Shown here one piece after another: positions 1 through 8,175 of a stretch of 64,000 nt of DNA. This DNA is from Candidatus Woesearchaeota archaeon. Its GTDB lineage: Archaea > Nanobdellota > Nanobdellia > Woesearchaeales > JACJVV01. Position numbers and translations under genes: made by a program. Positions within the stretch are counted from its first letter, which is position 1. Every line of letters starts with the position of its first letter. The notes beneath the pieces were generated by a model. The model worked only from the letters and a program-made list of their open reading frames with translations. It was not told where the DNA came from and ran no database searches. Location of the stretch: contig JACJVV010000002.1 of NCBI GenBank assembly GCA_020637495.1, positions 259,474-323,473 on the forward strand, read 5' to 3'.

Positions 1-869
1 CTACAAATAGTGCTCTTACTCTCTTCGATATACTTTGTAATGTCAATCAATACTTTTCTTCTCTCTAATGATACATGATCTGAAAGCTTCTGGTTGAAAT
101 CATAGAATGATTTCATAGATTCAAGATATATTTTCTCGATGCTTGAGAAAAGTTTAAGGAATCTCTCCTTTCGTGAATCCTTCAGGTTCTTTGCTATGCT
201 TGCAATATTCTTCGTCCTGTCTCCAATCTTCTCCATATGCCCTGTCAATTCCCAATATCTCAATAGATCAAGATCTGACATCTTCAAAGTGCCCTGAATC
301 TCCTTATCGGTAAATCCTGATTTTATGACCTTAGCAAGAAGATTATTCAGCTTGTTGACTTCCTTATCCCTGTCTATTACACTGTCAGCTAAGCTCGGAT
401 CATTCAGGCTTTCCTTAGTATCTATCATCATTGATCTAAGTATATTATCGACTCTTCTGACCAATGTCTTTATGTCAATGTCAGGTATATTTAGGAAGCT
501 TCTTGCAACAATCCTTTCAGATGATTCATCAACAAGCTCCAATGCAATCAATCCTGATATAGCACTCTTGATATACTTTGCATGCTTGTTCAATTCTTTT
601 CCTCTTAGAATTATATGCTTAACATTATTCATGTATGCAGTGTTCAACTCTCTCAATATGATCATCTCATCCTTTCCATCTATATTTATGACAATCTCAC
701 CTTTCGCTTTAGTCTCACCTTTTGGTTCAGCACCTATTGTAAGTAGATTATTATCATCATTGATATATACAAGATCGCCAGCCTTGAGCTTGTTCCGTGT
801 AAGCCAATCTTTTGGAACAGCGACGACAAGAGAAGCATAACCACTTTTGACAAGTTTTCGTATCTGCAT
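1..869 (-). CDS. AbrB-PhoU type regulator (3' end beyond window)
   Basis: Minus-strand frame open from 869 to the window edge (at least 289 codons, no stop). The first ~45 residues read like a SpoVT/AbrB DNA-binding domain (VVAVPKDW, then a KAGDLVYI strand). The rest is helical and resembles PhoU repeats (for example RYWELTGHMEKIGDRTKNIA). Archaeal AbrB-PhoU fusions are usually regulators of phosphate uptake. An in-frame ATG lies at 890, but the TATA box at 889-900 sits about 25 bp upstream of the ATG at 869, so a leaderless start at 869 is preferred. The family call is fairly sure; the specific target is not known. Confidence 0.75.
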   Translation of the reverse strand, partial: MQIRKLVKSGYASLVVAVPKDWLTRNKLKAGDLVYINDDNNLLTIGAEPKGETKAKGEIVINIDGKDEMIILRELNTAYMNNVKHIILRGKELNKHAKYIKSAISGLIALELVDESSERIVARSFLNIPDIDIKTLVRRVDNILRSMMIDTKESLNDPSLADSVIDRDKEVNKLNNLLAKVIKSGFTDKEIQGTLKMSDLDLLRYWELTGHMEKIGDRTKNIASIAKNLKDSRKERFLKLFSSIEKIYLESMKSFYDFNQKLSDHVSLERRKVLIDITKYIEESKSTIC

Positions 870-888
870 ATCAGATAATGTAGAATAC

Positions 889-900
889 ATATATATAAGT
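889..900 (-). promoter_or_regulatory. TATA box of the AbrB-PhoU gene
   Basis: On the minus strand this reads CTTATATATATG, centred about 25 bp before the ATG at 869. That is the spacing expected when transcription starts at the start codon. The rest of 901-1050 is an AT-rich gap with T-rich runs and no visible gene. Confidence 0.55.
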
Positions 901-1050
901 GTTTGTATATACTAAAACGTTTTTAGCTTTTTAAGCATCAAAAATTAAGATTTAGAAAAAAATCAAAGGCTGCATGACTTTTTAATCCTTTCTCAGAAAC
1001 CCTAAATTAGCAAGTCTGTCTCCTTCTTGCAGAGGATGAAATGAACGGTA

Positions 1051-1890
1051 TCAATAGCTATTGTTGATTCGTTCATGCCATATGGTATATTCAATGCTCT
1101 CTCCTTCACCAGCAATAGGCCCTAGATGTGAATACTGGGGTCTTCCTGACCTGAAAGGTGTTTCAGAAACGCCTTTGATAACTCTGCTGACTCTTCCGAA
1201 TTCAATATCTCCAGGGAACTGTTCAGGATGGCATCTCTGCAGCAGCAAAGCAATGCTATTGTAATGGCTTCCATCACCAGAACCTGCACCGGTAGCGATG
1301 ACTGCTCTGCTCGCTTTCTGTTCCTCAATAAAACTTCCAGTGCCATCCTGAGCTTTTATCAGATATCGTGCCATGTAATGGGAAGCAGGGAAATCAACAT
1401 TGCATACTGCGTCAGGCAATCTAAGTCCATTCTTGTAAGTGGCAATCATTGTCCATCTATCATAACCAAAATTTGATCCCCTAATTGAATCCATCTTCTC
1501 AATCAATTGTTCAGCAGTCAATCCAAGTATACCTCCGTGGCTTGTGACCGGATCTGAATTTACAGGGATAAGAATTGCATCCTTATACAGCTGGGCGAGC
1601 CTTTGGAAATGATTATCTCCCCCTAAGCTGATTACAGCATCAAACTTTGGGATCCTCTTCTTATTCTCAAAAATATCATATATGTCAATCTCTGTAGCAA
1701 AATCAAAAGCCCCTCTAACTTTAGACGCAGCTAGAAGCTGTCTTTCTTCGCTTGCTACAATCCTGTCTATGTTCTTGCCCATGCTCGCTTCAACAGAAAG
1801 AACTTCATCCCTAGACATACGTTTTCTTCGCATATTATATTCGACCATCGGGTCCTTGATTGATAATCCTATCCTCATTTCTTTCATCAT
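1051..1890 (-). CDS. NAD kinase-like protein with altered GGDG motif
   Basis: 279 aa, last gene of the operon 1051-4788. The order of motifs matches the ATP-NAD kinase fold: ISLGGDNHF near residue 90 (NAD kinases have GGDGT), IPVNSDPVTSHGG near 112 (similar to the VNTDPERSEG motif of mitochondrial NADK2), and IATGAGSGDGSH near 199, in place of the CTGTGS/TPTGS segment. The catalytic Asp of GGD is kept but the following Gly is Asn. Its ATG overlaps the upstream stop as ATGA, so translation is coupled. It could be a true NAD kinase of the NADK2 type or a relative that phosphorylates or binds another nucleotide. The fold is likely; the reaction is not proven. Confidence 0.6.
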   Translation of the reverse strand: MMKEMRIGLSIKDPMVEYNMRRKRMSRDEVLSVEASMGKNIDRIVASEERQLLAASKVRGAFDFATEIDIYDIFENKKRIPKFDAVISLGGDNHFQRLAQLYKDAILIPVNSDPVTSHGGILGLTAEQLIEKMDSIRGSNFGYDRWTMIATYKNGLRLPDAVCNVDFPASHYMARYLIKAQDGTGSFIEEQKASRAVIATGAGSGDGSHYNSIALLLQRCHPEQFPGDIEFGRVSRVIKGVSETPFRSGRPQYSHLGPIAGEGESIEYTIWHERINNSY

Positions 1891-2426
1891 AAATACCTCT
1901 GTATTGCATGCAAGACTTCTCTATCATAATGGCCATGAGCAACATATATTTTGCTTCTATCAAGATCTATCCGTTCCTTCTGATAATTCTCCATCGGTAC
2001 CCAAGTCATGAATCTTGTATCCTCATCAACTTTCACATCACTTATTGAACCATTCCATTTTCCTAAGAAAGCAAATATCCTTTCATTGATCTTATAGCCA
2101 TTGACTTCAATATATGAATCCCATATCCCAAGAGGGATCAGCGCCAAAGGATTAAATGATACGCCTATCTTTCTCGCTGATTTATCAGCGAGAGCAATTG
2201 GAGGATCATCCCTGTAAGCAAGCTTCTTATGTACAGATACATCCCATTTATGTCCATAAACTGGATTATCATCTTTCCATTCCCTTAGCAAGATCCTATT
2301 GAATTCATTAAGTATCCAGAGATGCCCAACTTTATGCAGAGTACCATCAAGCAAGACTTTTTCTAAAGAGACATCTTTGCCCTGTAACCTACCCTCTGTG
2401 TCTATTGTATCAACAGTTTTCTCCAT
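1887..2426 (-). CDS. Nudix-like protein with degenerate Nudix box
   Basis: 179 aa. The N-terminal half follows the IDI/Nudix pattern: GTLHKVGHLWILNEFNRILL, then REWKDD and KWDVSVHKK. At the position of the Nudix box (normally Gx5Ex7REUxEExGU) it reads YRDDPPIALADKSARKIGV, which lacks the metal-binding REUxEE glutamates. It is therefore probably a binding protein or an enzyme with changed chemistry. Start ATG 2426 has GGTGA about 7 bp upstream; its stop overlaps the start of the NAD-kinase-like gene. The upstream gene ends 15 bp before it. Assignment to the Nudix fold is my reading of the sequence pattern and needs a profile search. Confidence 0.45.
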   Translation of the reverse strand: MEKTVDTIDTEGRLQGKDVSLEKVLLDGTLHKVGHLWILNEFNRILLREWKDDNPVYGHKWDVSVHKKLAYRDDPPIALADKSARKIGVSFNPLALIPLGIWDSYIEVNGYKINERIFAFLGKWNGSISDVKVDEDTRFMTWVPMENYQKERIDLDRSKIYVAHGHYDREVLHAIQRYL

Positions 2427-2441
2427 CTTAATTCACCAAAA

Positions 2442-3623
2442 TTACTCTTGACTCCTTATATGATCTGCAATCATCTTTGCTGCTGCTTGCTCTCCTTGCT
2501 TTGAGTCAAGTTCAACAGATAATTTATCACCGTAAAGAGGTCTATCTGAAACATGCCCGACAAAGCCAAAATTTATTCTAAGATGAGGATAATATTTTCC
2601 TCTTGCATCATCGATTGCTGCTAATGCATGCTTAATCTCCATATCAATTGATGCTGTCCTCATCGCATATCCAATAACATTCTTTGCAGACTCAAGAAGC
2701 TCATAAGTCTCATCAATGACATTCAATACATTCAGATTTATGCACTCCTTTCCCCGTCTAGCAAGTATATTTGTGAAAGGATGGATGTAATTAGTGCCTG
2801 CCCTTACATCTAACTCATCGATAGTAGCAGTAGGGGTCAGTACATCATGTCTTTCATACTCCCTGAATAAGCTGCCGACTCTCCCATACATATACACATT
2901 TATGTCTGTCTGGTTCTTCTCATCATGGAATCCATCTATCTCCTTGAATATCTTATCAAATAATATACTTGCCTGTCGTCCATATATGTAGCCTATATTC
3001 AATGCCCGAACATCTCCAATCTTCACTAACTGGACATCAAGATATTCATTCTTTGCTGAAGCGATAACTTCATCAGAATATGCTGCAACGCTCTCAAGTG
3101 GTCCAACAATTATATCTTTAATATCACGTACATTATGACTATCAAATATCCTCTGCGTGAGATGCCTCTCTTCTGGAAGAAACAATCCCATGGTGAAATC
3201 ATATGCAAAATTACTGTACTGTTGCTCAACAATTCTTTTCTTCCCTTCAGGATATACTACTCTGAATCTGATATCATTAAGATCAGGAGATGCTGCTATC
3301 ATAGATGTAATCATAACCTTGTATCTCTTAGCCCTATCGATGCTGCTGAATTCAGGTATCATTATCTTCCCATCATGATGAAAAATTGGCTCTCGAGGAT
3401 TATCCTGTTCCACAAGATCATATGTAGGGATTATATCTTCACCATCTTTCCCTGGTGGTAAGAATCCTTGACCGATCTGTAGCTCATGGTGCAATTCTCG
3501 CGGAAGAAAACCTTGCCATAGCTCAATCTCAGTGATATCTTCAAGCTTAAGATTCTTGCCTGTCAGACGGTTCTTTGCATATTCAAATACATCCTCGTCA
3601 GTGAATACACGCCTTTCTTTCAT
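2442..3623 (-). CDS. Nucleoside phosphorylase-like protein
   Basis: 393 aa. The C-terminal ~200 residues have the order of motifs of the PNP/UDP phosphorylase family: LNIGYIYGRQASILFDKI (phosphate/ribose region), VYMYGRVGSL (GTAGGL-like), then ASIDMEIKHALAAI (the VDMEtaA motif that binds ribose hydroxyls) and a final VSDRP. The first ~180 residues are not recognised. A longer frame runs to 3656, but the ATG at 3623 overlaps the methyltransferase stop as ATGA, matching its neighbours, and is chosen here. The family usually cleaves purine or uridine N-glycosidic bonds with phosphate; the substrate here is unknown. Confidence 0.5.
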   Translation of the reverse strand: MKERRVFTDEDVFEYAKNRLTGKNLKLEDITEIELWQGFLPRELHHELQIGQGFLPPGKDGEDIIPTYDLVEQDNPREPIFHHDGKIMIPEFSSIDRAKRYKVMITSMIAASPDLNDIRFRVVYPEGKKRIVEQQYSNFAYDFTMGLFLPEERHLTQRIFDSHNVRDIKDIIVGPLESVAAYSDEVIASAKNEYLDVQLVKIGDVRALNIGYIYGRQASILFDKIFKEIDGFHDEKNQTDINVYMYGRVGSLFREYERHDVLTPTATIDELDVRAGTNYIHPFTNILARRGKECINLNVLNVIDETYELLESAKNVIGYAMRTASIDMEIKHALAAIDDARGKYYPHLRINFGFVGHVSDRPLYGDKLSVELDSKQGEQAAAKMIADHIRSQE

Positions 3624-4618
3624 TTTCTTATCTCCAATACTTTTATCTCCTGCCAATAATCATGGCCCCTTCTTGATTGGGTATCAAGACCATGTTCAAT
3701 GAGATATTCTCTCCATTCAGGATCATTTGTCACCCTGAATACTTTGAGGGGAACTTCTTTCTTGAGCACTTCGGAGAAATCTCTACCATATACATCAAGC
3801 AATTCGTAAGGAAGGTCTCCGGATAATGAAGATATATTTATTACAAGTCTACCTCCGTCATTGAGCAGCTCATCTGAATTCTCGATAAGATCAGCAATCA
3901 TCCCTATCCCTTCATAAGGGTTGTCGTCTATGCTCTTTGGTCTACGGATGTAAGGAGGATTGCAAACAAGAAGATCAAAATTTTTCCCTTTCAGATAATC
4001 CATCGCATCAGCTGCAACTGGATCCCACTTATTATAGTTGCCTTGCTTTTTCATGTCTAGCATGCATTGATATGACAATGCCATCCTGTCAATAGAGACC
4101 ATCCTTTCCAGATCTGGAAGATGATCCATAAGGTACATTGAAACGAATCCTGACCCTGCACCTAGCTCAGCAGCATTCTTTGCATTGCCGAGATCTATCA
4201 TGCCTAATGCCTTGCATAGAAATAATGTATCATATGATGGGCCCCATACCTGTGTCTCAGGCGTCCCTCCATCATATCTGCTCTGGTCAAAGTCCATCAC
4301 TGTGCCATCATATTCTATTATTCTTCTTGGCACTTCCATTAATCTATTGACACTGTCTCTTAGCATACTCCCTGTTATGCCTCTCTCTTTTGCATAATTG
4401 GATATTGTAAACGGTCCTGGTCTTGAATCTGCCAGCCTTGCAATAAGTGCATTATCTGTAACGAGTACCGGATCATGAAATGTTACTATATGCTCCATAT
4501 GTGAATCATCAAGAGTATATCTCGCAGTTTTGCCATCGTGGCCAAACCACCTTGCAAGTTCGTTTCCAACTGCCCAGATCTCCTGAGTTTCCATCTCCTT
4601 ATCAAAAACCATCCTCAT
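3620..4618 (-). CDS. SAM-dependent methyltransferase with NPPY motif
   Basis: 332 aa. SAM-binding motif I is AAELGAGSGFVSMYL near residue 148, the acidic motif is VSIDRMA, and the catalytic motif is LLVCNPPYIRRP near 217. NPPY is typical of enzymes that methylate exocyclic or amide nitrogens (HemK/PrmC, RsmC, N6-adenine methylases). The N-terminal ~130 residues are specific to this protein and include a short helical segment that could be a winged helix. It starts by ATGA overlap with the RHH gene. It lacks the PRPETE signature of PrmC, so a release-factor role is not supported. The substrate is unknown. Confidence 0.7.
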   Translation of the reverse strand: MRMVFDKEMETQEIWAVGNELARWFGHDGKTARYTLDDSHMEHIVTFHDPVLVTDNALIARLADSRPGPFTISNYAKERGITGSMLRDSVNRLMEVPRRIIEYDGTVMDFDQSRYDGGTPETQVWGPSYDTLFLCKALGMIDLGNAKNAAELGAGSGFVSMYLMDHLPDLERMVSIDRMALSYQCMLDMKKQGNYNKWDPVAADAMDYLKGKNFDLLVCNPPYIRRPKSIDDNPYEGIGMIADLIENSDELLNDGGRLVINISSLSGDLPYELLDVYGRDFSEVLKKEVPLKVFRVTNDPEWREYLIEHGLDTQSRRGHDYWQEIKVLEIRK

Positions 4619-4788
4619 TTGAGGTCACCTTTACAATCAAGATTGTCTGATAGGAAGCTATGCAATGCCTTTTCTATGACCTGGCTTCTGCTCTTTAATT
4701 TCTTATTCTGGGTTCTAGCTTGATTTATCCTAAGAATTAGTTCTTCGTCTATGCTTATGCTTATCTTATGTCTCAAAAAACTCCCCAT
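4615..4788 (-). CDS. Ribbon-helix-helix (CopG-type) regulator
   Basis: 57 aa. The pattern HKISISIDEELILRINQA followed by SRSQVIEKALHSFL is a classic RHH fold: an N-terminal beta strand, then two helices with the turn between them. It is the first gene of the operon and its stop overlaps the methyltransferase start (ATGA). A TATA box (CTTTAAATAC, 4807-4816) lies ~24 bp upstream of the ATG, so the message is probably leaderless. A small palindrome lies between TATA and ATG, which fits self-repression. It could alternatively act as an antitoxin, but no toxin-like partner is seen. Confidence 0.8.
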   Translation of the reverse strand: MGSFLRHKISISIDEELILRINQARTQNKKLKSRSQVIEKALHSFLSDNLDCKGDLK

Positions 4789-4801
4789 ATTAGAAAGATG
4801 C

Positions 4802-4816
4802 TACTAGTATTTAAAG
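4802..4816 (-). promoter_or_regulatory. TATA box and candidate RHH operator
   Basis: TACTAGTA (4802-4809) is a perfect 8-bp palindrome next to the TATA-like CTTTAAATAC on the minus strand. It lies between TATA and the start codon of the RHH gene, where a bound dimer would block transcription. Operator function is inference. Confidence 0.4.
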
Positions 4817-4908
4817 TTTTCCATTTTAGTAACTTAGGAGTGGTGAAAGTATTGTGGTTATAATGCTCATTTAAATAACAAAAATTCAGGAAACAGATCA
4901 GAAACAGA

Positions 4909-6438
4909 TTAGAAACCTTTTCCGCCTATACGGACGCCACCGCCTCCACTAAAACCACCACCACCTATACGGATACCTCCCCCTCCGCCACCCCATGATG
5001 GGCTTGAACTTCGCCTCCTAGTTGAAGTATAGCTTGGGAAGGTAGGGCTACTGCTCCTACGTGAACTAGAAGGGAATGTTGGATTATATGAAGTATATGT
5101 CTCAACAGGCTTGAAATTCTGCTTACTCTTAATAAGCCTCCATATCTGGTCTTTTGTCACCTGCTCAACATGCTCATTATCATCAGCAGTTGCACATAGA
5201 ATATATGCCTCAACTGTTCTTCCAAGTTGTGAAGAGAATGCATCAGGGAAATAGCTTCTGCTTATCTCATAATCTGCTCTGTCATACATGTTAACAAGAT
5301 CAGACAATTGCCTTGATACTGTTGATAATTTCTTTGCTTTTTCTGATGCTTTATCCAATGAACCTTGTACATCAATTATCTGCTGGTCGAGGTTTTCAAG
5401 TGTCGCAACAAGATTGTCATCCTCACTTCCAGGAGTTTTTCTTGCCTCTCGCTTCAACCTTTCTATACTTTCTCTGCCTAATGTTTCAGCCAGCAATGAA
5501 AGCGCTTGCCTATAATATCTACCTCTTTTACCAGAAAGTTCCTGCAATTCATCTTGATAATCATGAAGACAATGCTCTTTTCTTTGAAGACCATTCAGTA
5601 ATTCTTCTTTCTTTTTTGAAGAAGAGGCAATCTCTGCATGGACATCATCAATGCCTAGCTCTCTGCTCGTATCAGCTTCAATCTTGTCAACTTCAGCTTC
5701 AAGCTTTACAAGCTCAGCTTCTCTTTTTTCAAGATCCTTCTTCATCTCAACTGGTAATGTTGTCAAGTATAGATGAGCTTTCTTAAGATCATTGTAATGG
5801 ACAAATTGCCTGGAAGTCTTATCATAACCGCAACGTGCTGCCATAAGATCATCTAGAGCGCTTGTCTTGCCCTCACCATAATTTCTCCCATGAAGATACT
5901 GGAAGTATTTATTGCTGAATATTGCATCTGCCTTACCAGAGAAATCTTTAGCGATCACATCAAGCAATATCCTGTCAGACTCAAGCTCTGTCCTTGTTGC
6001 ACTTGCCTCTAATGCTTTATCCTGATAGATTGCATTTGATTTTAGTTTATCTGCAGCTAGAGCAGTAAGCTCATCAAGTCTCTCTGATAAAGCAGTCAGG
6101 TTAGCGCTTTCCAGTTCAACCCTCGAATTCAACTCAACTATCTCAGCATTATGTGCTTTTATCTTCTCACTAAGACTTTCTCTTCTTTCGATCTTGTCTA
6201 CAAGTATCTCGCTGATCTCAATTCTTGCTGATGCATAGCAATTTTCGATATCATTTGCATCAAGTTCTGGAAGATTATTCTTTGCAAGTTTCAATATTAC
6301 TTCTTCTCTTGATGAATTAAGACTGATTAATCTTTGCTCAATACTATTGACAAGTTGGTGTGCACTATCATAATCTGTTGACGCTGCACTAGAATAGCTC
6401 TTCAGTTTTTCGTGTATTGAACTTCCGCTTGTTGACAT
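4909..6438 (-). CDS. Coiled-coil protein with Gly-rich tail
   Basis: 509 aa, not recognised by family. Residues ~5-400 are almost entirely charged heptad-type helix, with long coiled coils near 60-130 and 230-300. The last ~60 residues are low complexity: SSRRSSSPTFPS-type Ser/Arg repeats followed by a Gly stretch with two RIGG-G-F units. No signal peptide or membrane segment. The Gly-rich tail resembles those that follow TPM domains in bacterial membrane proteins, but no TPM domain is visible. It lies 38 bp downstream of the membrane coiled-coil gene and is probably cotranscribed with it. Likely a structural or scaffold protein. Confidence 0.6.
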   Translation of the reverse strand: MSTSGSSIHEKLKSYSSAASTDYDSAHQLVNSIEQRLISLNSSREEVILKLAKNNLPELDANDIENCYASARIEISEILVDKIERRESLSEKIKAHNAEIVELNSRVELESANLTALSERLDELTALAADKLKSNAIYQDKALEASATRTELESDRILLDVIAKDFSGKADAIFSNKYFQYLHGRNYGEGKTSALDDLMAARCGYDKTSRQFVHYNDLKKAHLYLTTLPVEMKKDLEKREAELVKLEAEVDKIEADTSRELGIDDVHAEIASSSKKKEELLNGLQRKEHCLHDYQDELQELSGKRGRYYRQALSLLAETLGRESIERLKREARKTPGSEDDNLVATLENLDQQIIDVQGSLDKASEKAKKLSTVSRQLSDLVNMYDRADYEISRSYFPDAFSSQLGRTVEAYILCATADDNEHVEQVTKDQIWRLIKSKQNFKPVETYTSYNPTFPSSSRRSSSPTFPSYTSTRRRSSSPSWGGGGGGIRIGGGGFSGGGGVRIGGKGF

Positions 6439-6476
6439 TTTATGTTTTATCTCGTTTTATTTCTCAGTATAATCAT

Positions 6477-8030
6477 CTAATCATTAGGAACTAATGTAGT
6501 CATTTCATGGAAAGGTAGCACCATACCTGCTTTTCTTGATCTGTAAAGTACATCTGGCTCTGGAAAACCCCTCTTTTTTTCTGCAAGTGGCTGCTGCTGA
6601 TATCTTCCTGACATCACAAAATCCTTAAGCTCTTCAAGTATAGTATCATCATCAACTCTCAATTCATCACCTGATAGCCTATAACCAAATGTTGTAGCAG
6701 TCTTCATCTCCTCAAGTGCTACATCAAAGAATGTTACTGGAATGACTCTGCCATCATCTCGAGCCTGGCTTCTTCCGAAGTAATCCTCACGGGTTACTCT
6801 CTCAGCAAGTTTGCCATTCCTTCTAGGTTCAACCTCATACCATTCAAGGTTCCATACTGTTCTTGCACCATTAGGATCCCTATATATGAATATCTCATAC
6901 TCTTGGTTTAGCTGTGCTGCCATCTTGTCAAGTTTTTGGGTAGCATCCCTCAGATTCGCAACATCAACATTCCTTATGTATGACTTTCCATTATTATACA
7001 TATTATCAGCCCATTCTTTTGTAGGTTGGTGCTTAACTACTGAAATGACTGAGTTATAGGCCCTATCAAGCTCTGCTGGCATGGTTGCAAAGGCATGTAT
7101 ATCTTCGCTGATATGTTGCAGCTCTCCATTATGTTTTGCAGCAGATTCAAGTTGCCTATGTTCAATTGCAATTATTCCTGAATCATAAGCTGTATCAGCT
7201 TTTATCATAAGCTGGTCTGGTGCACCTGATGTTTTTATTGCAGAATAAGTAGAATCAAGCTTATCCCTTATGCTGTTCAATATCTTGCCAGCGCTGATTG
7301 CATTCTCTGCTTCAGTAACCCTGTCTGCAGCTGCAGAAAGCATCATTTTGATACTCAATGAAGCATCATTTGCATCAGCCATGTTCTGCCTTGTTACATT
7401 CTCCTTTGCAGGCATGAAATTTGAGAAGAACTCTGCTGCATCATCAAGACTTCTATGGGCAAGCCTTACATCATCTGATAATTCCTGACGATAAGCAGGA
7501 TCACTCCTTGGAATTTCATCTGACACTGAAGATATCCTTCCTTCAATCCTAACCATCTCATCATGCAATGATTGTACAATAGTTTCTACCCTAACCTCTT
7601 CTTTGTTGAGTCTCCTCTCATTGTGGGCATGTTTTAATGAAGAATATGAGAAAGCAACAAGACTACCGATCACTAAAGCTGCTCCTGCAAAGATCAAAGG
7701 TTTGTATACATAATTTACTCTGTTGATATATACATCCATCAATCTTGTAGCCCAGCTTTTAGGTGGCATATCATATACAAAGAAATCATCATATATCCTG
7801 TCTGTAGCCTCTTCAGCTATCTCCATAGTCATTGAAGAATCATTTTTTGCCTTTGCAGCCTCAACCATGGCTCCAGCAAAAGACTTCTTCTCCTCATCAA
7901 GCGCAAAAAGCCGATCAACCTCCTGCTGTGTAGAAGAGATTATAGCTGCATGCCTGATCCCAGTAAGATAAGAAGGTATATCAACGACGCCATTCTTTAT
8001 AGGGATCTTAACTATTCGTTCATCAACCAT
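6477..8030 (-). CDS. Membrane-anchored coiled-coil protein
   Basis: 517 aa, family unknown. One membrane segment is clear near residues 113-133 (LIFAGAALVIGSLVAFSY). The ~110 residues before it are soluble and probably cytoplasmic; the long helical region after it (~140-360) is coiled-coil; the last ~150 residues look like a compact domain (YFGRSQARDDGRVIPVTFF, FGYRLSGDELRVDDD). A TATA-like TTTAAAAACC at ~8050-8059 on the minus strand places the transcript start at the ATG. It is divergent from 8176-9384, with a palindrome between them. The pairing with the 509-aa protein suggests a membrane-cytoskeletal or envelope assembly, but the function is unknown. Confidence 0.6.
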   Translation of the reverse strand: MVDERIVKIPIKNGVVDIPSYLTGIRHAAIISSTQQEVDRLFALDEEKKSFAGAMVEAAKAKNDSSMTMEIAEEATDRIYDDFFVYDMPPKSWATRLMDVYINRVNYVYKPLIFAGAALVIGSLVAFSYSSLKHAHNERRLNKEEVRVETIVQSLHDEMVRIEGRISSVSDEIPRSDPAYRQELSDDVRLAHRSLDDAAEFFSNFMPAKENVTRQNMADANDASLSIKMMLSAAADRVTEAENAISAGKILNSIRDKLDSTYSAIKTSGAPDQLMIKADTAYDSGIIAIEHRQLESAAKHNGELQHISEDIHAFATMPAELDRAYNSVISVVKHQPTKEWADNMYNNGKSYIRNVDVANLRDATQKLDKMAAQLNQEYEIFIYRDPNGARTVWNLEWYEVEPRRNGKLAERVTREDYFGRSQARDDGRVIPVTFFDVALEEMKTATTFGYRLSGDELRVDDDTILEELKDFVMSGRYQQQPLAEKKRGFPEPDVLYRSRKAGMVLPFHEMTTLVPND

Positions 8031-8072
8031 GAGTTCAGGATTGCTATGTGGTTTTTAAACATTTCCATGCTC

Positions 8073-8085
8073 ACTACTGAGTAGT
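8073..8085. promoter_or_regulatory. Palindromic operator candidate ACTACTGAGTAGT
   Basis: A perfect 13-bp palindrome with a central odd base, in the 145-bp gap between two divergent genes. It lies upstream of the minus TATA (~8050-8059) and of the plus TATA (around 8096-8107). A closely matching 15-bp palindrome occurs at 18761-18775. A shared regulator is inferred. Confidence 0.4.
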
Positions 8086-8175
8086 TAAAAAGATAAGTTT
8101 TATAACTTGGACAATAATATTGTAATTTGGATTATAGTAATGATTGCAAAGATTTATTAGTAGGAGGAGAGACAA

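Noticed and set aside
325..840. Plus-strand frame of 171 codons
   Set aside because: It is antisense to the AbrB-PhoU gene, whose minus-strand protein makes clear domain sense.
3620..4618. PrmC/HemK release-factor methyltransferase
   Set aside because: NPPY is present but the PrmC N-terminal domain and PRPETE segment are absent.
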